Shown here one piece after another: positions 45,455 through 58,314 of a stretch of 64,000 bases of DNA. The translations under genes and the position numbers were made by a program. This stretch comes from Lepas anatifera (lineage: Eukaryota; Arthropoda; Thecostraca; Lepadidae), in contig JAOTON010000335.1 of assembly GCA_034440635.1 (NCBI GenBank), positions 124,001-188,000 of the forward strand, written 5' to 3'. Each line of letters begins with the position of its first letter. Position 1 is the stretch's first letter. Under the pieces are notes generated by a model. The model ran no database searches. It was not told the origin of the DNA and worked only from the letters and a program-made list of their open reading frames with translations.

Positions 45455-45815
45455 GGTAATGTATAAAAAATTGAGGAGACCACCTACCTGAGTTTTTTCT
45501 TGTTTCTGATACAGTTTCACGTGTAGATTCCAAATATTTAGTCCGCGAAATCCTCGTTCTACGCCTTTTTTGTAATCATCACTTGTTTTCCAAAAGTGTT
45601 TTGGCCTGCGTAGCGTCCAAAATAACTTTGTGAGATAGATGATGTTTGATCTTTTCTGAACCACCGAAGTGAGAAAAATTAATCTATTTAAACCAATTCT
45701 CTTGATTTTTGCCGTTCTATCCGTAACTTTGAAAGAAAGGCGCAAGACTTTTAATATTGAAGTCAATGGCAGGTGCCCCGGCAGCCCCGTTCTCTTCCGG
45801 CAAATGCGCAGTGTG
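45455..45815 (-). repeat. Dispersed repeat, inverted copy 1 of a pair
   Basis: On the minus strand this block runs from GTTCTCTTCCGG-inverse to AAAACTCAGGTAGGTGGTC and is matched in plus orientation at 48225-48585. The minus frame (45452-45766) is 104 residues, but copy 2 has frameshifts in it, so coding is not supported. Confidence 0.65.
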
Positions 45816-46310
45816 CTAAGAAATGTGTTGTCGGCGTGGCCTTTCCTTGCTATATTGTCAGTTCAGATCACAATGCAGCATACTGTATGAGTAACGTCGG
45901 AAAAATCGCGACCATTATTTAACAACATTAATAAATCATCGGAAATCTAGGTTCTCAAACAGACTGCAGTATCAAGATGTCCAGACAGAGGCTGTACCGT
46001 CCAATCTCCCCACCGATACCACGCGAGCAGAGCGGGCAAGAAGGGCACAACAACTGGTTTCTGACAGAGGTGCTAATATGGCAATGGCAAGACTGGGAAT
46101 AGCTGCGTGGCAAGAATAGCGGATCCATAAGATTCATAGGCAATGGCAAGAATAGCGGATCTAGCTGCGTGTTTCGGGGAAAATTGTCTTTATTTGATCG
46201 CTATTTTTTCAAGAAGGAGGGCTCAAGAACTTTATTTCCTTCATACTTTAACATACATTGCTACAAAATAAATATCTAACTGGATTGCATATCTGAAGAG
46301 GCATAGCTAT

Positions 46311-46574
46311 TAGAGGTCTGTATGGGACGCTTTTTCAGCTTCCATCCATCCCGTTTAATCCCATTTTTCTCTGTTCCAATCCATTCCATCCCATAAAATG
46401 TCACCAAAATCCGTCCCATTCCGTCCAATGCCATTATTTTGCCTCAAAAATTTATTTCACTTCCATCCCGTTTTTAATTAACTCTGCAAAATTGTGTTTT
46501 ATTCCGTTCCATTTCTGGAAAATCGGTACCATTTCATTAAATTCCGTTCCATTCCCATTCCATGCAGACCTCTA
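46311..46574. mobile_element. hAT-like MITE
   Basis: TAGAGGTCTGTATGG at the left faces CCATGCAGACCTCTA at the right. Flanks atagctat (46303-46310) and ttagttat (46575-46582) match at six of eight. The interior is rich in CCATTCC/TTCCATCC repeats on the plus strand. Confidence 0.7.
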
Positions 46575-48224
46575 TTAGTTATCCATGCAAAAAAAATTAT
46601 TATCGATTTCTGTTATTAACTGTATGAAGGTGCATTTCTGTGACTTGATCTAACATTAACGCAATTTATATTATTCCTCCCATTTACCATGATAAGTGTG
46701 CTAGGTCGATTATTAAATAGTTTTTTAATGTCAAATTTGGTCCTGCCCCCAAAGCTGCTAAGCACTACCCATGCATTGTCTTTTTTTCTTCTAAAATGTT
46801 TTTCTTTCGCCAGTGTACCCGGACTGCCACATTCCCCGAAAGGTTAGTTCTGCTCCGGTTCTGCTATGGTGCTGCTTCAGCAACAATCTCCAGGAAAAAC
46901 TGCCGCAATCATTATACATAATTTTGGAACTATCTTTGATACACACTGAGCTCAATATTGATGGTCTGAAAAGTTCCTATAAATTACGCAAACTATCGAG
47001 GAATTATGTGAAATAACGAAAGGTTCTTAGAAGTGCTCGATACCATCTGCTGATATCATTGTAATTGCTTTGAAATACCGCATTATATTTTGTTCCCTTT
47101 TTCCCGGAAACTGAATAGGTAAAATCGGAATGCGCCCTCAAAGTGAGGCACAGAAGAAGTTCGTTAGATCTATATTGGGCGTCGGGAAAAAGGGGCCAGT
47201 GGGGCCAGCCCCCCCCATCGTAAATGCTGTGCCCCCGGAAACAGGGCGTTTTTTAACCATTCATTGCGGAAGGAAACGAGGAGCTCAAATCCGATTAACT
47301 TGTTGTCCTACCATGGACATTGCTTATCAGCAGCCAGTTTAAGATTCGCTTCCCGCCCTCTCCCCAAATTTCAGCCGGTGGAAACGGTTATGAGCTCCAT
47401 TATGCTACGTATCCCTAAGGTGTATGTGAACGGTAATCAAACGTATCCAACGCGATCGATCCTGTGTTGGACTTAAAACCTGCACGCGTTCCATACTTTC
47501 ATCGTATGAAGAAGAACTCGAGTGCCCATTGGTCTAAACGTGTCCAGGAGCTGGCGAAAACGTCTGTGAGCCATCTCCCCGTCCTGTTCTCCATACACCG
47601 CCGGAGTACGGCGATGTCGCTCACAGAACTGGAGGACATGGACGGAGAGGATGCCTTGAACTCCTTCCAGGCTTTGAGGGTGTGGGGGCCATGGCCAGAA
47701 AGTAAGGGTACCTATGTCAGGACAATGAAGGCACGGAATAAAGGAAACAAATAGAATTGTCTTGTAAAAAATAAAGGCAACAAATATGCATGATAACAAT
47801 ATCTTCAAAAAGCTAAGTCTCAATATATCAATCCTCGCAGAAGCGTGAAATATATACGGTCTGTCAAAACTACCGTACATACGTTTTCAAAAACATTACT
47901 CATAGAGAACCTGGCAGTACCACCTGTCTAACACAAGTGAGCTGCAAGAAACGCCTCTGCTATATTTACTGCTCGGTAATGTAATGACCTGACTGAACGG
48001 CGATACAGATAAGCGCGGCCGGGTCCCGGTCCAGTACAGTCTCTGACATGCCGTGCGTGGATATGGAATCTGCAGTCGGTTTTATGAAACTAGATTTCCG
48101 ACGATTTATCAATGTTGTTAAAAAATGTCCGCAATTTCGCTGACGTCACTCATACAGTACGCTGCATTGTCATCTGACCTGACATATATAGCAAGAAAAG
48201 GTCACGCCGATAACGCATTTCGTC
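46575..48224. other. Spacer with no recognised feature
   Basis: Frames at 47130-47754 (plus) and 47473-47880 (minus) overlap and have no motif. Nothing else is seen. Confidence 0.4.
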
Positions 48225-48585
48225 GCACACTGCGCCTTTGTCGGGAGAGAACGGGGCTGCCAGGGCACCTGCCACTGATTTCTATGTTAAAAGTCTTGCA
48301 AAATTCAAAATTACGGATAGAACGGCAAAAATTAAGAGAATTGGTTCAAGGGGTTTAATTTTCCGCACTTCGGTGGTTCAGAAAAGACCAAACATATATC
48401 TTACATAGTTATTTTGGACGCTACTCGGGCCAATACTTATTTGGAAAACAAGTGATGATTACAAAAAAACGTTGAACGAGGATTTTGCGGACTACATATT
48501 TGGAATCTATGCATGATACTGTATCAGAAACAAGGAAAAACTCAGGTAGGTGGTCCCCTCAATTTTTATACATTAGCTGAAGCAG
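48225..48585 (+). repeat. Dispersed repeat, copy 2 of the inverted pair
   Basis: Matches the inverse of 45455-45815, for example TTACGGATAGAACGGCAAAA and AACAAGTGATGATTACAAAA. The two copies are about 2.4 kb apart and face each other, so a transcript across both could form a long imperfect duplex. Confidence 0.65.
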
Positions 48586-48889
48586 CGTGTAAGGCCGAGG
48601 AATACCAAGGACCCGAAATCAGCGCCCGCGATTTTGCTGTCCGAACATGTTCAAATACCGAAATAATCTAATAAGCTCATGTATTTCCAGTGCTATCGAC
48701 ACCACACACTGCACAAAAACCTAACCCACATATCCACCCACGTGCTCAGAATGTCTCCTGCACCTGACCCCCTCCCTCAGTCCAACAGCAGACACAACCA
48801 TCACCACTCTCAACACTCATGAAGGTTTTATGACCTGTAACGCGACCTCTCCCCTCCGAGGTTTGAACTTTGGGTCAGGGGCACCCGGC

Positions 48890-49265
48890 GTGACCTCTCT
48901 AACCTTTGTGCCCCGCAGGCAATTGGCAACAAGTGGATTGGTAGAGGATCATTCACTTGTGTTGCGAGAAATTCAGCGGAAATTTCTCCATGAGAATGAT
49001 AGACTTCTACGCCGTGAGCCAGGAGATGTCATAACATTATTTTTTCTAATATAATATAATATTATCAGCAATATTTTGCTATCCATTGGCTTGACTATCT
49101 GCTCCACCATCCGAGGCTGCTCTTCGGTGCAGGCAAGGCAGCGGAATCTGCACAGTTTTGCCGGCGGTGGAGTTCGCTGAAGTCAGAAGTGTTGCGATCG
49201 GTTTCTGTTGAATGGAGAGGAATGAGGCTGGCCAGAAGTTAACCGAGGAAAGGAGAAGAGAGTCG
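48890..49265 (+). repeat. Dispersed repeat, copy 2 of the family at 39020
   Basis: Diverged direct relative of 39020-39410, with the same block order. An AT-rich TAATATAATATAATATTA insert stands in the middle of this copy. Confidence 0.45.
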
Positions 49266-50094
49266 TACATAAAACTAGAACCTAACCATCGGACGCAGAA
49301 TAGAGAATGAAATCGAATAGAAAGCACGGCCGAAGTATGACCAGATGATATACCAGAAGAGAGAAGCACGTGCTGCTTTGACCCTGCTGGATGGTGAAAA
49401 GGCTCAAAACTTCATTCGGGACCCAAAACATGTATTGCATGTAGAATCCTCAATCTTTATCGTGAAGCCTCTCCCATGACATACGGTGGACCGGGACCTG
49501 ATCACTGAAAATGATGAGGAGTAAAATTTTGCCGTCGTTGACGAGGCATGTGTTGTGAAGAAAATAACTTTCCGGTGTAAGAATATCGGAGACACCAACG
49601 TTAAACTGTTTCTAGTTTATAGCTACTGAAAAACGGGTAAAGCGAAATCTTTTCAGGAAAAAACGTCAGCTTAGACTTAAAAGAAGATTGGCAAGCAGCA
49701 TGCTAAAATAGACAATATGCTCGCAAGACGCTTCAGCTCGTTCTCTTTTCAGTGAGTATAGTTGCTAAATAATATCATTGTCACAGTTTTTCCTATAATC
49801 ATTTTTCTCTCAAAATACCCTTCTAGAAACTTTTTTTGTGTAAGCTGTTCTGCATTATGAAAATACTTCCAGTTAATTTGAACTTCCAGGGAACAAATCC
49901 CTCAGCGTGATTTGGAATGAAATACCTCCCGTAGAGGATATAACCTAATTCGTATGTCGGTTATCCAAAACCACGCAGCTGCAGTGAGCGGTGCACGCGA
50001 GCGAAAAGCAGCACCTTCCCGGGGATTTCTGCTCTCCGTTGAGTGGTAGCCAGGCTGGGCGCGTGGTGGAGACGAATTCTGACTGAATTCCACC
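49266..50094. other. Spacer with no recognised feature
   Basis: No supported feature. Confidence 0.4.
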
Positions 50095-51294
50095 TTAACC
50101 TTCGCCCGGGTGGGGTCTTTTAGACCCCTCCTCGGGTTTTTCCAAAGTGACCAAAAAGCGGCGGCGCGCAGCGCCGCCAAACTTGGTCTAGCTGTTTCTT
50201 CATCATTTTTACATTTTTTCCTAAAAAATTTAGCTCAGGGTCATATCAGGTCAGGTCACCAGGCCAGGTGAAGTAACCTCACCTAAAAAAGGCTTAGGAC
50301 TGCATAACTAAAAGGCGTGTTAATTGATCAAGTTGAAACCCATACCATTTATTGGGCCCACCAGGAGCTACAACATATGTTCTGGGATTTGTATATTGGT
50401 GACCTAAGGTCATGTGCAGATCATGACTTCCCCATTTAAATACAAGGGGAAAATCACGAAATGAGCTTTTCTCAGTAAGCATGGATGGAATCAACTTGAA
50501 ACATCGGTTAAGGCTTGCTCTGACCTCATTTCTGAAGTTGATGCCAAAAATTTGGCTTGTGACCTTTGAAAGGTCACCTTAGGTCAAATAAGCATTTTTT
50601 AATATTTTACTGTATGCATTTTGAATAAACAAAGATAAAACTTTTATTTTATCACCAAAGTGTTTGTATAGACACTGAAAGTCAAATGATATACATCATG
50701 ACTATATCAGGTTAATTTGGGTCAGACCGTTGACCTGGGTCAGGTCAATTTTTTTTAATTTGACCTGGCATAGCAACATTATATATCATTCGCTCCGTAT
50801 TGACGAGAAGATTGCAATGGTGCATCAACTATGTCTGTATCTTGCTTGGCTTGGAATTTATTAGCGAAAAAGGAAACGCCCTTATGCATGGGTGGCTATG
50901 GACATTTCCAAGGACATTCCCAATATTCAGTGACCTGTAGCTCTCTAGGCTTTGACCTGACACGAAAATGAATGCCACTTTAAGAAAAGAGCACCTCAAG
51001 AGCTTTTGAATGGTGTTAGAAAAGTGTTTCTAGCTATCATAGTTTCTGAGATATATGAGGTTTTCTTAGTACACCTCATATTAGCGGTTTTGACCTATTT
51101 TGACCTCTGGTGACCTTGATATTGATCTAACGGGAAAAATGACCAATGCATTTTCTATATCATTTTCGAAGAGCTTTCGATTTCCGTTTTGCGCTTTTTC
51201 TAGCTCCCTTAGTTTTTGAGATCGTGGGGTCTTTTTTAACCGCCCCCCCACCAGGGCGAAGGTGGCTCCTACCCGCCACTGGGGCAATGGTTAA
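50095..51294 (+). mobile_element. TTAA-flanked element, family B, copy 2
   Basis: TTAACCTTCGCCCGGGTGGG at 50095 and CCGCCACTGGGGCAATGG before TTAA at 51291-51294. It is collinear with copy 1 (9612-10821) from end to end, with many substitutions but few indels. AGGTCAGGTCACCAGGCC at about 50246 is conserved. Equal length in both copies suggests this is the full-length form. Confidence 0.85.
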
Positions 51295-51503
51295 AACGTT
51301 CAATGCTCCTCAAAAACACATGTTTTGGGACTAGCGAGATATGAAACCAAGGATATACGGCACACTCAACAAAACTTAAATTTATTAGTTATCTTTCCAT
51401 ATTTTTTCGGGGTGCTGAGGTGAGGAGCATGACTATAAGTTGACAGGATATTTAATGACCTGCCTCCTCGAATCCTGTATGCGAAATGGTCTAGAAAACT
51501 GAG

Positions 51504-51597
51504 ATTATATACTCGGGCAAAGTCCTTCTTCAGAATTAGGTAGGTAAACGAAATGCTCTACCAGATTCTGATGAAGGGCTGTGCCCGAATATATAAT
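51504..51597. repeat. Imperfect long hairpin
   Basis: ATTATATACTCGGGCAAAGT and onward (about 37 nt) is mirrored by the inverse ending GGGCTGTGCCCGAATATATAAT, with about four mismatches and a loop of about 20 nt. Confidence 0.7.
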
Positions 51598-54500
51598 TCC
51601 AGCATATTAGATCAATTTCCAGATTTTTTCTACCGCAACTTCTAGCGCTGCTTGACTCGAAGGCTTAGTATATTCCTTGCTCTTTGACAGAACTGTCATC
51701 CTGATGGCTCTTTTTTCCTTCCATTTTCTTCAATAATTTGTTTGCTGCGCAATTCGTTCCAGCCCTCTTCTCATATGTGGATATTGTGATTGTTTTTCCA
51801 TCCTAATCCTAAGTTTTGTAGCACTGGGCCATTCCAGGAGCAGAGGCTCGACACCAAAAACCTTGACGAGTCGAAAGTACTGTAGTAGTTCGGAAAAATA
51901 TTTGGTAACTTTCAGGGCGGAGTTCACGCGGTGTTGCTATTGCGTTCCTGTCCACACACGTGTGTAGCGCACATCGGCTCGACAACGTGACAAAATCACA
52001 ACTAAAAAGTATTACTTTAAATTTCGCAAGTAAATCTATGCGTATGGGCCCGTATGTGTATTATCTTAAACGTCGGAATAGGGAGGTCCGGTGACAGTAC
52101 GAGCAACAACTCTGGGAGCCAAAGAACCGTTTCGGATCCTGGCCGTCCAGCGGCTGCAACGTGGGCTGCAGAAAAGACGGGGTCACGCACTGTAGATTGT
52201 AATTGGGACACTCCCAGGCTACGCACGCCTATCTTTTAGGCTAGGCCTGTCCAGAAAAGTGTTTGTGTTCTGGTGATAAGACACATCGCGAAACATGACC
52301 TGGTGGAATGTCGGGACTTTGAGATAGAGCGGACTCGTCATCTGCGGGGGTCTCCTACACTGGATTCACTCCTGAGGAGTGAATCTGTGTGATGAATCTG
52401 TGAGTGAATCATCTGTCTGCTGACATCACCAGCATTTTGTATGATTTGGAGAGCGTTGGCCCGAATGCCATCCTCTCCCCTTCGGACTAAGATCTACTAT
52501 TTGACGGGCACCTGTTATTCTGTGTATATTTTTTTGGTGTTGTAGATGAGGACGTAACCACAGTTTGCCGGGATAACCCTGCTTTTACTATTATATTTTC
52601 CTTTGTTATTTTGATGGGCGCAAAATGACCTCAGCAGTCGGTTCGTTCTTAAGTAACAAATATACTAATGATGATGATAATGGAATAAGGTCATTGTAAG
52701 CCTGCCCCCAACTGTTCGTGAAAGTTTTCCCCATTGCAGTGAAACTGAGGAAAAGCTTGAAGATACAAGCAGCCAGAATCCGACGAGTTTTGGATTCTGG
52801 AAGTAAGGCTTTCTTGTCAGCAAGAGGTGGTAAATTACGTGACCCCCTGGCTTTTTACTGGTGGCAATGCTCATATATAATATAAGCCCTTCGACCTTTT
52901 TGGTTTATTTTGGTTCTCTATTTTGGTCACGGAGTTTATATTTTTTACTGTGGCCCGGCAAAACAACTGTTAACTGTTGTTATAGTGACATCATCAGGAA
53001 GCAGCAGTTCCAACCGCCAGACACTGACTTTAGCAGGACATTCCTCTAATATTTTGGTATTTTCTAAGACTCAGTCTTACGGAAGACAAATCAAGGCAAG
53101 GAACATACGCCACGGCAGCGGGGTAGGAAGAGCAATAACGAAACGCTGACGTTGCTTCGTTTTTGCCGCTTTAGCCTCACTACCTATTAGTTATAGACTG
53201 GAATAGCATGTGCATTATCATCGTTGAAATCGTTTGCTCTCGGCACGGAGAGTGAAGTCGCTAGGTGACTGAGAGGTGGTGGTGGATGAGGAGCGTAGCC
53301 CTAGACCTCCCAGAAATTATGTTTGCACCTCGTTAATTAAAAAAAATCGTTATAGGGTTCAGTTCGTTTCACCCGGACTCCCTTCCAGTGACACTGAACT
53401 CGGTAGATAGTCCAAGTCTCCCCCAGAAAAACACCAAATTTTTTTAAGCACACTGAAAAACTGTGTACGATTTTTTAATGTCACTGTTTTATCACTGGTT
53501 TGGAGAATAAATACAAACCTAGGAGTTCCTTGATTCTATCGAATTATCATATCAAACGCTGCTTCTGAAGAGCCAAAAAGCATCGTTCGTGATAGTAAGC
53601 CAGATTCCGATGATCGGGTTGAAAACCTTGACCTTGATATGTCGTTCACCACCAACCCCTGAATTTTTTTTTCCCTGATCCCGTCTTTTTTCTTTCTTTT
53701 ATGAGCATTTCCCATGTAGGGTGCTTTCTCGGTGCCACCCTTCTGGAAGCGTGACTGGAGTTGTTTCCCGCGCCCGATGTGGTGTTTCCAGCTTGCGTTC
53801 TACCCTCGCCCGTTTTTAATCTCCACGGTCGCTTTTGTATCATCGTTTTTACCTTTTGCCTGTTTTTAATCTTCACGTTCCCGTTGTGTGTCATTTTTGC
53901 TTGTTCTGTGAATACATGTATGGACGTAAAAAAAACTCGAGAATGTGTTGGCATTTTCATTTTCGAGGTCGCGGACTTGGCTCTGGCGCGCGACTTCCTT
54001 GCCGCAGTCATTTCACGCGCGTAAAGCTTCGGGACCGAAGCCCGTATAATATTTATGAAAACTGATGCACTTGCACCTGGTAAGAAAAGATCAGCGAGAT
54101 AACCTTATGTATGCTGAGGCTTATAGCCTAGATATGTCCGTATGGGCAGGAATCAGGAACCTAAGACCGTATGTGCAGAGAATCTAAAATGTTTCGAGGT
54201 GATTTCTGTTTCAACGCATAGATTATGAGGTCTTACATAAACGACATAAGTCAATAATTTCATTAATTTTCGTGTCAAAATATGTGTGTCCAATTGTCGT
54301 TCTAGGAGCACAGAAATACCGGTATGAGTGTATTTTTGGACTGCTCCCTTTTCGCCGAAGCAAAAATTATCTCCAAATTATTTTGCTGTGGAAATGCGTA
54401 TTAATAGAAAGTTCTAGCCCCACACAGGGTGTCTTTTGACTCTCTAAGGTGACTTAAAACGAAGCAAACCAAACAGCTAGAAATCTGCATTCTGCCCAAC

Positions 54501-55990
54501 GCCTTTCATTCTACTTTTTACAACCCAACATATTATTAGACCTTGCCTGTCACTAGAAATCATCGTGTAAGCATTTATCTCTGGACGGTAAATGTGTACC
54601 CATTTTTTCAAAGTCGAAGTAGTTGAAATTGGGAAAATTTCGTATTTTTGACGGCACGATAAAGAAGTGGTGATTTCTGTTAAATTTATTGTTAAACAAT
54701 TCTGTAAGATATTTCCCGCTGATGGGATGAGACCCATCGAAGGTGCCCCCCTTGGATGAAAACGTTCCACCGCCACTATCCATCGGTACCAATACAGGCA
54801 ATCTGCAGATATCGATAGCCTGTTTCGTGAAGAATTCCATGATCGTTGCGTCGCTGAATCTTAACGAGTTCCAAAATTTCAAGCCATCCACCAAGAGCAT
54901 CCTCGGACAACCTCTATGTTGCTCAAAAAGGGACAACGGGTGAACATATTACATGCATTAAACTCTAAAAGGTTAGCCTATAATACTAATAAGAGCCTCT
55001 GTGCATTAGCCTCGTGTTAAAAGCAATAGGTCCCCGAAAGTTCTGACTGCGCATTGTACATATATATATGAAGAATGTAGGGAACAGAGGTGCAGAAAGT
55101 ATGCTGGCTGTCACAAACTCAATGCGACGTATGCCTCCTCTGTCACAAAAAGCTGGAAATGATAATTGTAGACTTGAATACTATTTCCAATATGCTGAAT
55201 GTCCTCTACCTGTCCCTTACTTTTTGCAGCAGACAAGGTTCTAGCACCAAACCATTACAGCCTGAAAGTAGTAAACTGAGTTTTCATTTAAAGATCATGT
55301 TCTTGTTTTTGGAAGGAAAATTTCCAATTATGGGTCATTTTTTCCAGTATTGGGGTCATAACTATTATTGGCAACTCTGACTGCAGTTTCCCCCAATGAC
55401 ATGCATTTCCTTTTCTGAAGAAGTTTCCATTTTTGGAAGGAGTGTTTCCAATTATGGTACTTTTCCACATGATTACATGTAGCAATTATCATGAAAATAG
55501 TCATTATTTGGAACATACCTATTAATGGGAGCGTACATGTACACATAATTGGGAACCCTAACCACAGCTTCCCCCCACTAAACTTCTATCTCACATATCA
55601 ACAAAAGGGAAAAAATGTCAATGTCAACATAGTATTTGAATCTACCTAAAATGTGTTGGTAAAGTGGACCTTAGGTAGCATTTTTATAAACACATCAAAT
55701 GCTTAAAATTTGCATCCCACTCACGATCATCACCTGCCTGGCCATTCCTTTTTGCAGTAAAAACTCTGAGGCAACTAGCCTGCGTAGATGTAAAATTATG
55801 TCTATTGCCCTAATAGGTACAGAGGTATTGGAATTCACATACCAAAGAAAGATCCAGTGTAGTCAAAATCCTGCTTTAACTCCATGCAGTTCAGGTCCTG
55901 TGCGTTGCTTACCACCACTGGTAGTAAGCAACACACCCCCAACCAGCGTTTTTCGAAGTCTATTTCTTTCTGAGATTTGCTGTGATTTTC
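51598..55990. other. 4.4-kb stretch with no recognised gene
   Basis: I found no exon, RNA gene or bounded repeat that I can support. A strongly basic 121-residue minus frame (53646-54011) lies in a purine/pyrimidine-skewed area and matches nothing I know. At 55280-55460, TTTTTGGAAGGA...TTTCCAATTATGG occurs twice, a short unexplained duplication. Confidence 0.4.
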
Positions 55991-56065
55991 TAAGATAAGA
56001 AGGGGGTCTACTCGGCCCCCTCCAGTGCACGTTAGTTCCAGGCCCCTCTCCAGTGTGGGTGTTAA
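55991..56065 (-). mobile_element. Solo terminus of a family D element
   Basis: Ends with TTAA at 56062-56065. Read inversely it shows the same doubled CACTGGAGGGGG motif, about 30 bp apart, as the left end of D1, followed by GGGGGCC...GACCCCC and the family's TAAGAT block. No matching other end is nearby. Confidence 0.65.
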
Positions 56066-57178
56066 CACTTTGTGGAGGACTGCATTAGCACATATTTGCT
56101 ATCTGTACAATATTGATATGATAATTTGATCATGAAAACTCACCTGAATCACTGTTGTTGCCAGCCTGTTGCTGGCGCCAACTCTCCCAACTTCCTCCAG
56201 CTCCAAATCTATCTAACCAATCTAGGGCACAAATAAACTAAGGCACAAGCAGGCTAAGGAATGAAAAACCAAGCTTGATATGGGAAAGTGCATCAGTCTT
56301 ACAATAGCCTACATTCATCTTAGATTAGCCATGGGCAGCAATATTTATTCTAGCTAGTTTTAGCCTGCACCTATCTTAAATATACCTAATGAATATGCCC
56401 TCAAAATAAGTGGCTTCCCGCCTGTTTAAATTTTTGGCAGGCTCTACATCACATAAACATTTCTAACTTGTCTTGTCGCTGTTGTGCAGTTTAAGTAGAA
56501 TTGCTGCCCAGCTATGTTTATTTTCTCACTCACTTAGTACTTTTATTAGTAGCTTTTAGGCGTACTTAATACTAAATTCGAAGAAATAGGGGCCAATAAA
56601 TCGAAGACACTCAAACTGTAAATATGATTTAACCTGAAAAAATGGACAGAGAAGTACTTGATAAAGTATCTGCGTTATCGTTAATGCCTTAAATATGCCC
56701 ACAATCGTGTATTTCTCGAAAAAATTGGCTGTCACATTTCCGGTATCTAGGCGACAACTTTCTGCAAACTACTGACAATCAGCCCCATTGGGCTGCATGT
56801 TAAAATCTGGGAACTGTGACACCGGTTTGCGGGTTTTCTGCAGCGGGGGGTCCCTCGTTTTAGTAGAAACTGAACACAGTACCAATATTGTATTACTAAT
56901 GGTACGCTGTGCAATTGAACAACAGAGCTGCTAAGTTAAAATATTCCCTACACGCTTCATTCTCTATTTCGAAAATATGGGGTTTGATCTTGAGCCATAC
57001 AGTCAGGATCGCTATTTTGTCACAATTATGCGCCTCAATTTTCGTAAACGTGTCACAAACTCCGGTAGCCGAGTTGGCAAGCTTCTGCACCTCTGGTAGG
57101 GAATTGGAAATTGCATTGTTTTATACCTCAGCACGGATTGATATATGAAAAATTTTCATGCAGAACTTGCATAAGAAC
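56066..57178. other. Spacer with no recognised feature
   Basis: AT-rich DNA. Nothing to annotate. Confidence 0.4.
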
Positions 57179-57540
57179 CAGGGATGTGGAGCCGGAGCCG
57201 GAACCGGTCGGAGCCGACCATTCTGCCCGGAGCCGGAGCTGGAGCCGGAGCCGCCGAAACACTTTTGATCGGAGCCGGAGCCGGAGCCGTCAGAAAGGGT
57301 CCGGCTCCGGCTCCCAAAGAGCTCTAAAATTACCAAAAATCAAACGTGAAATGGTCACATTTTACCTCGTGAGTCGTCGCATGGAAACACCTTTATTTAC
57401 CTGAAATATTACATGTTCTCAATATGTTATGTATATCGAGATTAGTGAAATATTGTAACTAGGGTGTTCCGTAGACGGTCTCACTCTCGGGCAGGGGATG
57501 CGGCCATTTAGGATGGGCAGAAATTGGCAACAAATGAAAG

Positions 57541-57984
57541 CATTGGCGGACACTGGCGGATCTATAGGGGTTGGCAAAAAAGGCATTTGCCCCCAAACCA
57601 CCCAATTTTTGGCATTTTTTGCCGATTTTCTTCTTCAAACCAAATGTTTTTCACGATTTACCCCATACCGTCGGCCTACATCCGCCCCTGTTGGCAGAAG
57701 CAGGGGGAAGCCATTCCGGCCATGCCCCCCAAAGCCCTTGAAGGGAGGGCAGGCTATCTTTTGGCCCCCAAAGATCGAATAATTTTTTGAAAAAGGTGTT
57801 TACACTAGGTCTGTCGAGCAATAAAATCTTTGCTCCCACCCCCCCCCCAGGAGAGCTAAATATACTCGGAGAAGTAGTTTATACTAGGTTCTGTCGAGAA
57901 CCGAAATCGCACGTCCCGCCCCCCGAAATGGGGAGAGGCAGATTTGGGTTCCCCCCAAAAAACTCGGTTCTGCGTCCGCCCTTG
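57541..57984 (-). mobile_element. hAT-like MITE, middle layer of the nest
   Basis: Reverse-oriented relative of 37138-37476. It starts CATTGGCGGA, is interrupted after 10 bp by the inner MITE, resumes at 57691 and ends TGCGTCCGCCCTTG at 57984. TGCTCGACAGACCTAGTGTA-type segments (inverse) are retained. Flanks are similar (aatgaaag and tatgaaag, the latter two bases beyond the end). Confidence 0.7.
57551..57690. mobile_element. hAT-like MITE, innermost layer of the nest
   Basis: CACTGGCGGATCTATAG on the left and CTACATCCGCCCCTG on the right. Flanks TTGGCGGA (57543-57550) and TTGGCAGA (57691-57698) match at seven of eight and are part of the host MITE's own terminus, proving insertion into it. 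Confidence 0.8.
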
Positions 57985-58197
57985 ATTATGAAAGTGTATG
58001 GCTTTGGTCTCTTAAATTATTCTCCAAACATTTATCTATCCAAAAGCCTAAGTTTCATTGCAACCGTGCCTCAAACCTACCCATCACATCCGTTAGAAAA
58101 TCAACATCCCGAATTTCCCGTCCATTCTGGACGTCGAGTTGACTACGCACATGGTTGCTGTAACGTCATCAGCGACACCGTAGCAACGGCTGAGTAA

Positions 58198-58314
58198 AAA
58201 GTGTTTTCATGTTTTGCGCTGAAGCTACTGCTTACTGATCTCAGGCCCAGACTAAGAGCAGACATATTGGAAGCAATGTTGCTGCTCCGCTCCAACCGCG
58301 ATTGGGCGGTGTAG
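58198..58314 (+). pseudogene. hAT transposase C-terminal dimerisation motif, relic
   Basis: The frame KVFSCFALKLLLLTDLRPRL continues into RADILEAMLLLRSNRDW and stops at TAG 58312-58314. This corresponds to the conserved end of hAT transposases ('RvFS.ag.lltd.RsrL.pe..ea.lfLr.N..lW'). The region upstream is too decayed to recover the catalytic domain. Its position inside an element with 8-bp duplications and hAT-type ends supports the call. Confidence 0.75.

Noticed and set aside
53646..54011. Highly basic 121-residue minus frame
   Set aside because: Looked like a nuclear protein at first, but matches no family and has an overlapping antisense frame; skewed composition explains it.
57111..57404. 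Ser-Arg and Glu-Pro rich frames
   Set aside because: Translation of GGAGCC hexamer arrays at the end of a hAT element.
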